Positions 9,999-17,910 of a DNA stretch of 64,000 nt are shown here, piece after piece. Each line of letters opens with the position of its first letter. Within the stretch, counting starts at the first letter, position 1. Under the pieces are notes generated by a model that was not told the origin of the DNA, did not search any database, and was given only the letters and a program-made list of their open reading frames with translations. This DNA comes from Mycobacterium sp. AZCC_0083 (GTDB lineage: Bacteria > Actinomycetota > Actinomycetes > Mycobacteriales > Mycobacteriaceae). The stretch is from positions 310,001 through 374,000 of the forward strand of contig NZ_JACHGP010000003.1 in NCBI RefSeq assembly GCF_014202335.1, given 5' to 3'. The position numbers and the translations under genes are program-made.

Positions 9999-10712
9999 AT
10001 GCCCGCCGATGCACCCACGATCCTGGCCACCAGCGGTGGGATCCAGGAGGGGCGACGAACCCGACTCGCCTTCAGCGCCCTGACGGACTACGCCGTCGAC
10101 CTGTCCGGGACGACGGGCCGAGCACCCCGGGTCTGCCTGCTGGCCACCGCGATGGGTGACGACCGGGCGACACTGCACTACCTCACCGAGGCCGCGCAGG
10201 AGCGGGGCTTCGCCGTATCGCACCTGGCCTTGTTTCCCATGCCCAACGTCGACGACATCACCGAACGACTGCTCGCACAGGACGTGGTGTGGGTGTTCGG
10301 CGGCAGCGTGGCGGGACTGCTGGCGATGTGGCGACTGCACGGGGTCGACGCCGCGATGCATGCCGCCTGGCAGGCCGGGGTGGTACTGACCGGCATCTCG
10401 GCAGGGTCGATCTGCTGGCACGTCGGCGGCACGACGGACTCGTTCGGGCCGGATCTTCGGCCCGTGACCGACGGACTGGGCTTCGTGCCGTTCTCCAACG
10501 GCGTGCACTACGACTCCGAAGAGGAGCGACGGCCACTGCTGCAGCGCCTGGTGGGTGACGGCACGCTCCCGTCCGCGTACGCCACGGACGACGGCGCGGG
10601 CGTGCTCTATCGCGGTACCGAATTCGTGGAGGCGGTCGCCGAGAACGGCGGCGCCGGAGCATATTTCGTGGAGTCCGGTGTCGAAACCGCGCTCGACGTG
10701 CGTCGGCTCTGA
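9999..10712 (+). CDS. peptidase E-like protein (serine peptidase family S51)
   Basis: A 237-residue protein of the class I glutamine-amidotransferase-like fold. The nucleophile elbow GISAGSICWHVGG holds the active-site Ser near residue 137, as in dipeptidase E (Asp-dipeptide hydrolase) and cyanophycinase-like relatives. The pattern FGGSVAGLLAMW before it and GLGFVPFSNGVHYD after it fit S51 family members. The ATG follows TAACCT (9986-9991) by seven bases, so the mRNA could be leaderless. The gene begins 10 bases after the helicase stop and is followed after 3 bases by a GNAT gene. Confidence 0.8.
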   Translation: MPADAPTILATSGGIQEGRRTRLAFSALTDYAVDLSGTTGRAPRVCLLATAMGDDRATLHYLTEAAQERGFAVSHLALFPMPNVDDITERLLAQDVVWVFGGSVAGLLAMWRLHGVDAAMHAAWQAGVVLTGISAGSICWHVGGTTDSFGPDLRPVTDGLGFVPFSNGVHYDSEEERRPLLQRLVGDGTLPSAYATDDGAGVLYRGTEFVEAVAENGGAGAYFVESGVETALDVRRL

Positions 10713-10715
10713 TCC

Positions 10716-11171
10716 ATGGCGGACATCGCGTTGCGTCCCGCCACCACGGACGACGCCGAGTTCTTCTTCGCACTGCACAAGCGGTCGCTCGGCCCGTACG
10801 TCGACCAGATCTGGGGTTGGGACGACGACGAGCAACGCGCTTACATGACAGGCGTTTTCGATCTGGGTCGCGTCCGCGTCATCGTGGTCGACGGCGTGGA
10901 CGTCGGAAGGCTCGACGTCGAGGAGCGCGACGACGAGGTCTTCCTCGGGCTGATCGAACTGGCGCCCGAGTATCAGGGTCGCGGCATCGGCAGCCGCGTC
11001 ATCAGCGAGCTCATCGACGGCGCCGACGGCAAGCGCGTGACGCTCAGCGTCCTCGGTGTCAACGAGCGGGCGTATCAGCTGTACCGCAGGCTCGGTTTCG
11101 CCGAGGTCTCGCGAGACGGCGTCGCGCCCGAGGTCCGGATCCGGATGGTGGCCGTCATCGCGTCGCGGTGA
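10716..11171 (+). CDS. GNAT family N-acetyltransferase
   Basis: A 151-residue acetyltransferase. The acetyl-CoA pyrophosphate loop is QGRGIGSRVISELI, near residue 88, preceded by the strand FLGLIELAPEY. The C-terminal NERAYQLYRRLGFAEVSRDG is the usual GNAT motif B helix and strand. The acceptor is unknown. It starts three bases after peptidase E and is probably translated from the same message. Confidence 0.85.
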   Translation: MADIALRPATTDDAEFFFALHKRSLGPYVDQIWGWDDDEQRAYMTGVFDLGRVRVIVVDGVDVGRLDVEERDDEVFLGLIELAPEYQGRGIGSRVISELIDGADGKRVTLSVLGVNERAYQLYRRLGFAEVSRDGVAPEVRIRMVAVIASR

Positions 11172-11320
11172 GCGATTCGAAGTGGGTCTGCATGACAAGC
11201 CGCCGAGCGTGCACAGAGGGCGGAAACGATCACGGAATCCCGCCATGGACACACGGTGGGCGGCGGTCGACGTGGTGTCCCGCGACGACATGATCCGCGC
11301 CGGCAGCGACTGAGCGCGGG
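11172..11320. other. 149-bp gap between convergent genes
   Basis: I see no credible gene here. Short open frames exist on the plus strand (for example a 22-codon frame from ATG 11245), but none has a ribosome site or recognisable product. No strong terminator hairpin was found. Confidence 0.5.
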
Positions 11321-12133
11321 TTACAGCCCCAACAACTCCGGCAGGTCGGCGACCGACTCGATGACGTGGTTGGGCTGCATCGCGTATTCGTCTGCGGCCC
11401 AACGATCCAACGTGTCCTGCCGGAACTTGCCTGTGCGCACCAGCACCCCGGTCATGCCGACCACCTGCGCGGCCAGCACGTCGTTGTTGAGGTCGTCGCC
11501 GACCATGTACATCTCCTCGGGGTCGACGCCCAGGCGACCGGCCGAGGCCAGGAAACCCTCGGGCGCCGGTTTGCCGACGGCGGTGGCCTTGCGCCCCGAC
11601 GTCTCCTCCATGCCGATCAAGTACATGCCGGTGTCGATCCGCAGCCCCTCGGTGGTGTTCCACGACGTGCTGCGGTGCATGGCGACGACGGGCACGCCCT
11701 GGGCCATCCAGTCGTAGACGCGGCTGAGCGTGACGTGGTTGTACTCGGGTCCTGCGCCGCCGAGCAGGACGACATCCGGCGTCTCGGGCACCGCATCGCC
11801 GACCTCACTGGCGTAGACGAGGTCGATACCAGGCATGTCCTCGCCGATCTGGCCGCTGTTGACCAGGAAACATCGCGCGCCCGGATAGCGGTCCCTGACG
11901 TAGTCCGCGGTCAGCACTGCAGCGGTGATCACCTCGTCGGCGACGACGTCCATGCCCGCATCCGTGAGCAGGCCCGCGATCTGGCTACGGGTGCGCGTCG
12001 TGGTGTTGGTGAGGTACGTCCGCGCAATCTGGTTCTCCGCCAGAACCCGCAAAGACTCCGCGGCGCCGGGGATGGCCTGCCACGAGGTCACCAGGACGCC
12101 ATCGATGTCGAACAGCACTCCACCGACAGCCAT
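11321..12133 (-). CDS. HAD superfamily IIA phosphatase (NagD/PGP-like)
   Basis: A 270-residue hydrolase starting at ATG 12133, which opens straight onto the first HAD motif. That motif is FDIDGVL (nucleophile Asp and acid/base Asp, residues 8-10). Motif II is LTNTTTRTRSQI, the Lys motif is GKPAPEGF and the last motif is MVGDDLNNDV. The class IIA cap lies between motifs II and III. Relatives dephosphorylate nucleotides, glycerol phosphate or 2-phosphoglycolate. The in-frame extension upstream to 12253 is Arg/Gly-rich and not conserved-looking, so I reject it. Confidence 0.87.
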   Translation of the reverse strand: MAVGGVLFDIDGVLVTSWQAIPGAAESLRVLAENQIARTYLTNTTTRTRSQIAGLLTDAGMDVVADEVITAAVLTADYVRDRYPGARCFLVNSGQIGEDMPGIDLVYASEVGDAVPETPDVVLLGGAGPEYNHVTLSRVYDWMAQGVPVVAMHRSTSWNTTEGLRIDTGMYLIGMEETSGRKATAVGKPAPEGFLASAGRLGVDPEEMYMVGDDLNNDVLAAQVVGMTGVLVRTGKFRQDTLDRWAADEYAMQPNHVIESVADLPELLGL

Positions 12134-12180
12134 GCAGCCGACAGTAAACGGCCCATGTCCCGGCGCAACTCGGGCGCCCA

Positions 12181-13656
12181 CTAAGAGTGAGCCGGCCCTC
12201 GGATCCAGTCGCAGTCGGCCACCCACGGCGATGCCGCCGCGGCGACCGACCACGCCAGTTCAGCGGGTACGTCGAGCACGCGGTAACCCTTCACGCCCGC
12301 GGGCGTTGCCGCGATCAGCGTGGCGACCCCGGCGCGGCGCTGAAACAGCGTCTGGCGTGCGGTCCAGCCGATGATGCCCTCGGCGGCCAGGCAGTCGCGG
12401 CGCCGGTCCAGGCTGCCTGACCTGGCCACCAGCCAGCCGTTGCCGACGCGATGGCCCAGCGCGCGGGACCGGTCCGCGGCCAGGAACACCCCTGCGGCGA
12501 TAACCACTCCGCACAGCACCCACGCCCATGGCGTCACTGCGGCGACGACCGCCGTCACCCCCAATCCGACCGCGAACAGCGCCGGAAGCGCCAAGGCGCG
12601 CGTCCAGCGCCTGCGGGTGGCGGCCGGACCATGGTGGCGCAACTCACCCGTCACCGCGTCCGGCTGTCCGATCAGTTCGGTCAGCACCGCCTCGGCCGTC
12701 GCGGCCGGGCACGGTGGCAACAGCAGCGACGCTTCACCCGACCCGACCACGCCGGTCATCACGGCATCAAGGCGTGCACCGCCGAACGCCCGCACCAGCA
12801 AGGGTTGGCGGATCGTGCCGCCGCGCAGGCGACGCATGTCGTAGGTGTGTTCGCGCACCCGCAGCAGGCCGTGCTGGAGGTGCAGCACTCCGGCCCCCTT
12901 CTCGTCGCGCCGGGACAGCACCAGGTTGCCGAACGTGACCAGGGAACGAACAACGGAGAGAAGCACTCCGAGGAGCAACAGGGCGAGCACTGCCACGCCC
13001 ACGGTCGCAGCCACGCCGAGGCGCTCGGCGGCGTCGAGACTCTGCTGCGTGAGCGGCGAATCCTCTAGTGCCGCAACGGCACCCGTTTGGTAGATCACGC
13101 CGACGGCGGCGGCGATCGTGGCGAGTCCGGTGAAGCTCAGCGGGCTGTACCGCAGCCACGACGGCTGCCACCGCGCCAGCACCCGCTCCGCCGGTGCGAC
13201 GTCGTCACCGGTCTCCAGCGAGTCCGCGAGCAGGAGCGCGCGCAGCGCCGGCACCTCGTCGGCCCGGACGGCGTCGAGTGCGAACCCGGCGTCGCCCTTG
13301 ACCTCTTGCCCCGTGCTGACCTTCACGACGGTCAGCCCGAGGATCCGGTGCAGCACCCGCGCATCGGTCGACACCGAGCGAATCCTGTTGCGCGGCACCG
13401 ACAGCACCGAGCGCTGCAGTACGCCTTCGCGTAGCTGGATCTGTTCGGCGTCGATCCGGTAGGTGGTGGTGAACCAGCGCGCGACGCCGAACCCGACCAT
13501 CAGCACCAGCACGGCGATCGACCACATCGCGTTGCCCGTCGCCGACCCCAGCACGACGGCGCCGATCAGCAGCGGGACCTGCCGCAATATCTCGTGCACC
13601 GGATGTACCAGCAGCATCAGCGGACTCAGCCTGCGCCACGGCACGGGAGCCGTCAC
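12181..13656 (-). CDS. membrane protein with three bacterial PH (DUF304/bPH2) domains, YdbT-like
   Basis: A 491-residue membrane protein starting at GTG 13654-13656, which overlaps the stop of the next gene upstream as GTGA. Three bPH2-type segments can be read: YRIDAEQIQLREGVLQRSVLSVP near 60, VLHLQHGLLRVREHTYDM near 270, and WLVARSGSLDRRRDCLAAE near 410. Each is preceded by paired hydrophobic helices, for example LLIGAVVLGSA and VLALLLLGVLLSVV. This is the organisation of B. subtilis YdbT, which works with YdbS. Both proteins are present here in order. The biological role is not established. Bacillus homologues affect resistance to antimicrobial compounds. Confidence 0.82.
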   Translation of the reverse strand: MTAPVPWRRLSPLMLLVHPVHEILRQVPLLIGAVVLGSATGNAMWSIAVLVLMVGFGVARWFTTTYRIDAEQIQLREGVLQRSVLSVPRNRIRSVSTDARVLHRILGLTVVKVSTGQEVKGDAGFALDAVRADEVPALRALLLADSLETGDDVAPAERVLARWQPSWLRYSPLSFTGLATIAAAVGVIYQTGAVAALEDSPLTQQSLDAAERLGVAATVGVAVLALLLLGVLLSVVRSLVTFGNLVLSRRDEKGAGVLHLQHGLLRVREHTYDMRRLRGGTIRQPLLVRAFGGARLDAVMTGVVGSGEASLLLPPCPAATAEAVLTELIGQPDAVTGELRHHGPAATRRRWTRALALPALFAVGLGVTAVVAAVTPWAWVLCGVVIAAGVFLAADRSRALGHRVGNGWLVARSGSLDRRRDCLAAEGIIGWTARQTLFQRRAGVATLIAATPAGVKGYRVLDVPAELAWSVAAAASPWVADCDWIRGPAHS

Positions 13657-14138
13657 GTCGCGTCCCGATCGCCGATCGCGGCGATGTCGGTCAGGTGCGC
13701 GGCGATCCGGTCGGCCACCTCGGAGTCCAACGCGACGATTCGCACCGCACCCGCCGACGACGCCGTCGTCACCGTGACGTCGGCAAGGCCGAACAACCGC
13801 GCGAGCGGACCCCGGTGAGTGTCGACCGTCTGCACGCGCGAGATCGGCGCGATGCGACGCTCCTGCACCAACCAGCCGGACCGGGTGTACACGGCCTGCG
13901 CGCCGACCTCCCAGCGGTGAACGCGGTACCGCCACACCGGCGCCACCACCACGAACGTCGCGATACCGACGACGGTCACTCCGGCCGCGACGGCGTGCAG
14001 CCAGCCCAAGCGCGCGTCGAGCACGAACCACACCACCTGCGCCACGGCGAGCACCGCCCATGGGATCGCCGCGCCGATGGCCCATACCAGCGGCGCCTTG
14101 CGGCTTGGCGGATTCGCAGGATCGACGAGTGTCACCAT
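13653..14138 (-). CDS. PH domain-containing membrane protein (DUF304, YdbS-like)
   Basis: A 161-residue protein from ATG 14138. It has two transmembrane helices (VWAIGAAIPWAVLAVAQVV and LHAVAAGVTVVGIATFVVV) and one bPH2 domain with YRVHRWEVGAQAVYTRSGWLVQERR and VQTVDTHRGPLARLFGLADVTV. It forms a translationally coupled pair with the larger three-domain protein that follows (4-bp GTGA overlap). Only 22 bases separate its start codon from that of the divergent SDR, so neither gene has room for a normal leader. Upstream in-frame ATGs at 14177 would run into the SDR and are less likely. Confidence 0.82.
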   Translation of the reverse strand: MVTLVDPANPPSRKAPLVWAIGAAIPWAVLAVAQVVWFVLDARLGWLHAVAAGVTVVGIATFVVVAPVWRYRVHRWEVGAQAVYTRSGWLVQERRIAPISRVQTVDTHRGPLARLFGLADVTVTTASSAGAVRIVALDSEVADRIAAHLTDIAAIGDRDAT

Positions 14139-14160
14139 CCGTCTGAGTATGGTCTTGCTC

Positions 14161-15075
14161 ATGAGCGCCAACAGCAAGTGGACCGCTGCCGACGTGCCCG
14201 ATCAGACGGGCCGGGTCGCCATCATCACCGGTTCCAACACCGGCCTGGGCTATGACACCGCCCTGATACTGGCCAGCCGCGGCGCGCGCGTCGTGCTCGC
14301 CGTCCGCGACACCGACAAGGGCAACGCCGCCGCCGCCCGCATCGTGGGTGCCCACCCTGGCGCCGACGTTGCGGTCCAGCCGCTGGATCTCGGCTCGCTG
14401 CAGTCGATCCGGACGTCCGCCGAGGAGTTGAAGGCGGCCTACCCACGGATCGATCTGCTGATCAACAACGCCGGCGTAATGTACCCGTCGCCGCGGCAGA
14501 CCACCAAGGACGGCTTCGAGCTTCAGTTCGGCACCAACCACCTCGGCCACTTCGCGCTGACCGGGCTGCTGTTGGAGAACCTGTTGCCGGTCGAGGGTTC
14601 CCGCGTCGTGACGGTCGCCAGTCTCGGCCATCGCTTGCTCGCCAAGATCCACTTCGACGACCTGCAGTTCGAACGCAGCTACAACCGGGTCGCCGGCTAC
14701 GGGCAGTCGAAACTGGCGAATCTGCTGTTCACTTACGAGCTTCAGCGCAGGCTCGGCGGGCACAACGAGGCGACGATTGCGGTTGCCGCGCATCCAGGCC
14801 TCTCCGACACCGAACTGGCGCGGCACATGCCCGGGGTGTTGGTCCCCGTGGTGGGGCTGGTCGCGCAGAACCCGGCGATGGGCGCGCTGCCGACGCTGCG
14901 GGCGGCGACGGACCCGACGGCGCGCGGCGCCGAGTACTACGGACCCGACGGTATCGGTGAATCGCGTGGCCACCCGAAGGTCGTCAAGTCGAGCGCGCAA
15001 TCGCACGACCAGGACATCCAAGGCCGGCTCTGGACGGTGTCCGAGGAGCTCACCGGCGTCACCTACCCGCTTTAG
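14161..15075 (+). CDS. short-chain dehydrogenase/reductase, Rv0439c orthologue
   Basis: A 304-residue SDR. It has TGSNTGLG for nucleotide binding, NNAGVM, a catalytic Ser in VVTVASLGHR, and YGQSK. The position next to moeA2 makes it the Rv0439c orthologue. The ATG sits seven bases after TATGGT (14148-14153), a TANNNT -10 box, so the transcript is probably leaderless. In the catalytic region VASLG replaces the VSSVG of the paralogue at 3369, but a Ser is kept. The stop is three bases from moeA2, so the two are very probably one operon. The substrate is unknown. Confidence 0.9.
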   Translation: MSANSKWTAADVPDQTGRVAIITGSNTGLGYDTALILASRGARVVLAVRDTDKGNAAAARIVGAHPGADVAVQPLDLGSLQSIRTSAEELKAAYPRIDLLINNAGVMYPSPRQTTKDGFELQFGTNHLGHFALTGLLLENLLPVEGSRVVTVASLGHRLLAKIHFDDLQFERSYNRVAGYGQSKLANLLFTYELQRRLGGHNEATIAVAAHPGLSDTELARHMPGVLVPVVGLVAQNPAMGALPTLRAATDPTARGAEYYGPDGIGESRGHPKVVKSSAQSHDQDIQGRLWTVSEELTGVTYPL

Positions 15076-15078
15076 TCC

Positions 15079-16299
15079 ATGCGGTCCGTCGAAGAACACC
15101 AGCGCGTCGTCGCTGGGTTGATCACTCCCCGCCCTGCCGTCACCGTCGATATCGGCGACGCACTCGGACTCGTCCTTGCCGACAACGTCGTCGCGCCGCT
15201 GTCGTTGCCGGGGTTCGACAATTCGGCCATGGACGGCTACGCCGTCGTCGCCGAGGACATCGCCGACGCGTCGGACGAACACCCGGTGAAACTGCCGGTG
15301 GCCGAGGACATTCCGGCCGGGCGCACCGACGAGCTCGTGCTGATCGCGGGTACCGCACACCGGATCATGACCGGCGCGCCGCTTCCGGCCGGTGCGACGG
15401 CGGTCATTCCGGTCGAGGCCACCGACGGCGCCACCGACGTCGTCAAGATCCGCGCAAGCGCGCAACCCGGCCAGCACCTCCGTCGCGCAGGGGAGGACGT
15501 CACCGAGGGCACCATCGTGCTGCTGGCGGGGCAGGTGCTCACCCCTGCCGCGCTGGGGCTGGCCGCGGCGCTCGGCCTCGGCGAGTTGAACGTCGTTCCG
15601 CGACAACGGGTTCTGGTGATGTCGACCGGTTCGGAGCTAGTGGCACCCGGGACGCCGCTTCTGCCTGGCCAGATCTACGAGTCCAACGCCGTGATGCTGG
15701 CCGCGGCGGTTCGCGACGCGGGTGGCGAAGTCACCACCGTCGCAATGACGTCCGACGACGTCGACACGTTTCGCGCCACGCTGCTGGAACACGCGGCCGC
15801 CGCCGACCTGATCATCACCACCGGAGGTGTCAGCGCGGGCGCATACGAAGTGGTGAAGGACTCGCTGGGCGACGAGGTGGAGTTCGTCAAGGTCGCCATG
15901 CAACCGGGGATGCCACAAGGTGCGGGGCGCTTCGGCGGAGCCGAAACGACAGGCTCCAGCGGGGGGACGTCGATCATCACGCTGCCCGGCAACCCCGTCA
16001 GCGCCCTGGTGTCGTTCGAGGTGTTCATCCGCGCCCCGTTGCGCGCGGCGATGGGTCTGCCCCACCCGGAACGCTCGCGAATCACCGCCGAGCTGACCGA
16101 GTCGCTGACCTCACCGCGCGGCAAGCGGCAGTTCCGGCGCGGCGTACTCGACCCGCAGGGGCGCTCCGTCACCAGCTACGGTCCTCCTGCGTCGCACCAT
16201 CTGCGGTGGCTGGCGTCGGCCAACTGCCTGCTGGAGATCGGCGAAGACGTCGTAGAACTCGCGGCCGGTTCAGCCGTGCGCGTGTGGGACCTGGCCTAA
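15079..16299 (+). CDS. moeA2: molybdopterin molybdenumtransferase MoeA
   Basis: A 406-residue enzyme of molybdenum cofactor synthesis. It inserts molybdate into adenylylated molybdopterin in the cytosol. The N-terminal part shows [13 protein letters not shown], and the molybdopterin-binding MogA-like domain shows [17 protein letters not shown] and [15 protein letters not shown], all standard for MoeA. The C-terminal domain IV is present ([10 protein letters not shown]...). Between the two halves a short Gly/Ser-rich insert ([13 protein letters not shown], about residues 293-305) interrupts the usual continuous sequence. The start ATG lies three bases after the SDR stop. By position this is moeA2 (Rv0438c). 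Confidence 0.93.
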   Translation: MRSVEEHQRVVAGLITPRPAVTVDIGDALGLVLADNVVAPLSLPGFDNSAMDGYAVVAEDIADASDEHPVKLPVAEDIPAGRTDELVLIAGTAHRIMTGAPLPAGATAVIPVEATDGATDVVKIRASAQPGQHLRRAGEDVTEGTIVLLAGQVLTPAALGLAAALGLGELNVVPRQRVLVMSTGSELVAPGTPLLPGQIYESNAVMLAAAVRDAGGEVTTVAMTSDDVDTFRATLLEHAAAADLIITTGGVSAGAYEVVKDSLGDEVEFVKVAMQPGMPQGAGRFGGAETTGSSGGTSIITLPGNPVSALVSFEVFIRAPLRAAMGLPHPERSRITAELTESLTSPRGKRQFRRGVLDPQGRSVTSYGPPASHHLRWLASANCLLEIGEDVVELAAGSAVRVWDLA

Positions 16300-16339
16300 A
16301 CACCCGGCCGGGCCGGTCGATACGTATTATCGAGGCGCC

Positions 16340-17053
16340 ATGGCCAGACCCGCGAGACCACCCGCAGATGATCACCAATCCGAGATCGCACGACTGGTCG
16401 ACCTCGTCCAGTCGACCATTCCGCCGGTGCACCGCGCCGGCCTCCCGTTCATCGCGGGTGGGCTGGGCCTCGCCGCCGCGGGTCGTCGCCACCGATGGGT
16501 ACGAGCCACCGGCCTGACGGCCGCCGCCGCGTGCGCGGCGTTCTTCCGTCACCCGCCACGTGTTCCACCGACGCGGCCCGGACTTGTCGTCGCGCCTGCC
16601 GACGGACGCGTCACCCTGATCGACAAGGCCACTCCACCAGCCGAGCTCAACCTGCCCGACGTCCCGATGAACCGGATCAGCATCTTCCTTTCGGTGTTCG
16701 ACGCGCACGTCCAGCGCGCGCCGATCGGCGGCGAGGTGGTGACCGTCAAGTACCGGCCCGGCCAGTTCCAGTCGGCGGACAAGGCCACGGCCAGTGCAGA
16801 GAACGAGTGCAACAGCGTGTGGATCCGCACGCCGGACGGCGACGACGTGGTCGCGGTTCAGATCGCCGGGTTGGTCGCCCGCCGGATCGTCTGTTCGACG
16901 CACGCCGGCGACAAGCTCGCGCTCGGTGAGACGTACGGCCTGATCCGGTTCGGCTCGCGCCTGGACACCTACTTTCCTGCCGACGCGAAGGTACTCGTCG
17001 AGATCGGTCAACGTGCCGTCGGCGGCGAGACACCACTGGCGGAGCTGGCGTGA
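16340..17053 (+). CDS. psd: phosphatidylserine decarboxylase proenzyme
   Basis: A 237-residue archaeal/short-type phosphatidylserine decarboxylase, which converts phosphatidylserine to phosphatidylethanolamine at the membrane. Seen here are a hydrophobic N-terminal segment ([23 protein letters not shown]), VVAPADGRV, the [13 protein letters not shown] signature with its His, and [12 protein letters not shown] near the C-terminus. The GS in FGS is the self-cleavage site that makes the pyruvoyl cofactor. Its stop overlaps the pssA start as GTGA, so the last two enzymes of the pathway are made together. Confidence 0.95.
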   Translation: MARPARPPADDHQSEIARLVDLVQSTIPPVHRAGLPFIAGGLGLAAAGRRHRWVRATGLTAAAACAAFFRHPPRVPPTRPGLVVAPADGRVTLIDKATPPAELNLPDVPMNRISIFLSVFDAHVQRAPIGGEVVTVKYRPGQFQSADKATASAENECNSVWIRTPDGDDVVAVQIAGLVARRIVCSTHAGDKLALGETYGLIRFGSRLDTYFPADAKVLVEIGQRAVGGETPLAELA

Positions 17054-17910
17054 GTCCCGACTCTCGAAAACGCCCTACGCGGGGGCTACGGATTCTGCCA
17101 AGCGCGACGACGGTGCTGGCGATCTGTGCCGGACTGACGTCGATCAAGTTCGCGCTCGACGAGAAGCCGTGGATCTCGCTGGCCCTGATCGGCGCGGCCG
17201 CCGTCCTCGACGGCATCGACGGCGGCATTGCCCGCGCGCTGAACGCCCAGTCCCGGATGGGCGCCGAGATCGACTCGCTCGCCGACGCGGTCAACTTCGG
17301 GGTGGCGCCCGCACTGGTGATCTACGTGACGATGCTGCAGCACTCGCAGGTCGGCTGGATCTTCGTGTTGCTGTACGCGGTGTGCGTCGTGCTGCGGCTG
17401 GCCCGCTTCAACGCCCTTCTCGACGACGACACCCGACCGGCCTACACCCGCGAGTTCTTCACCGGCATGCCCGCGCCCTGCGGCGCCATAGGAGCGATCG
17501 GCCCACTGGTCGCCATGATGCAGTTCGGCCACGGCTGGTGGACGTCGCACTGGTTCGTCTGCCTGTGGCTGGCGTGCAACGCCGCGCTGCTCGTCAGCCG
17601 GGTGCCCACCCTGGCATTGAAGGCGATCTCGGTGCCGCCCAACGCCGCACCCATTCTGCTGATCCTTGTCGCAGCGGCCGCCGCTGGGCTCCTGCTGTTC
17701 CCCTACATCCTGGTGCTGCTGATCATCGCCGGGTACCTGTGCATCATCCCGTTCACCATCCGCAGCCAGCGTTGGGTGGCCGCGCGCCCCGAGGCGTGGG
17801 ACGTCGAACCGCGTCAGCGGCGTGCCGTCCGCCGCGAGGCGCGACGCGCTGCGCCCTATCGGCGTTCGATGGCACGATTGGGTCTGCGCAGACCGGGCTC
17901 CGGGCAGTGA
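17050..17910 (+). CDS. pssA: CDP-diacylglycerol-serine O-phosphatidyltransferase
   Basis: A 286-residue integral membrane enzyme that joins serine to CDP-diacylglycerol to make phosphatidylserine. The CDP-alcohol phosphotransferase signature is complete: D-x2-D-G-x2-A-R-x8-G-x3-D-x3-D, read as DGIDGGIAR, then GAEIDSLAD, at about residues 57-82. Around six hydrophobic helices follow, with a basic C-terminal tail ([16 protein letters not shown]). It begins at GTG 17050 within the psd stop and ends in a GTGA overlap with the AAA ATPase. Length is the same as the M. tuberculosis protein to within a few residues. Confidence 0.95.
   Translation: MSPDSRKRPTRGLRILPSATTVLAICAGLTSIKFALDEKPWISLALIGAAAVLDGIDGGIARALNAQSRMGAEIDSLADAVNFGVAPALVIYVTMLQHSQVGWIFVLLYAVCVVLRLARFNALLDDDTRPAYTREFFTGMPAPCGAIGAIGPLVAMMQFGHGWWTSHWFVCLWLACNAALLVSRVPTLALKAISVPPNAAPILLILVAAAAAGLLLFPYILVLLIIAGYLCIIPFTIRSQRWVAARPEAWDVEPRQRRAVRREARRAAPYRRSMARLGLRRPGSGQ

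Noticed and set aside
9843..11663. A 606-codon minus-strand frame
   Set aside because: Antisense to the helicase end, peptidase E and GNAT genes, and out of frame with the HAD gene.
12181..15606. A continuous 1141-codon minus-strand frame
   Set aside because: Only its 3' part (12181-13656) is a PH-domain gene. The rest runs antisense through the SDR and moeA2 genes and is an open frame produced by high GC.
17013..17906. Extension of the AAA ATPase frame upstream to 17013
   Set aside because: It overlaps psd and pssA completely. The GTGA overlap at 17907 and length of the M. tuberculosis protein show the true start.
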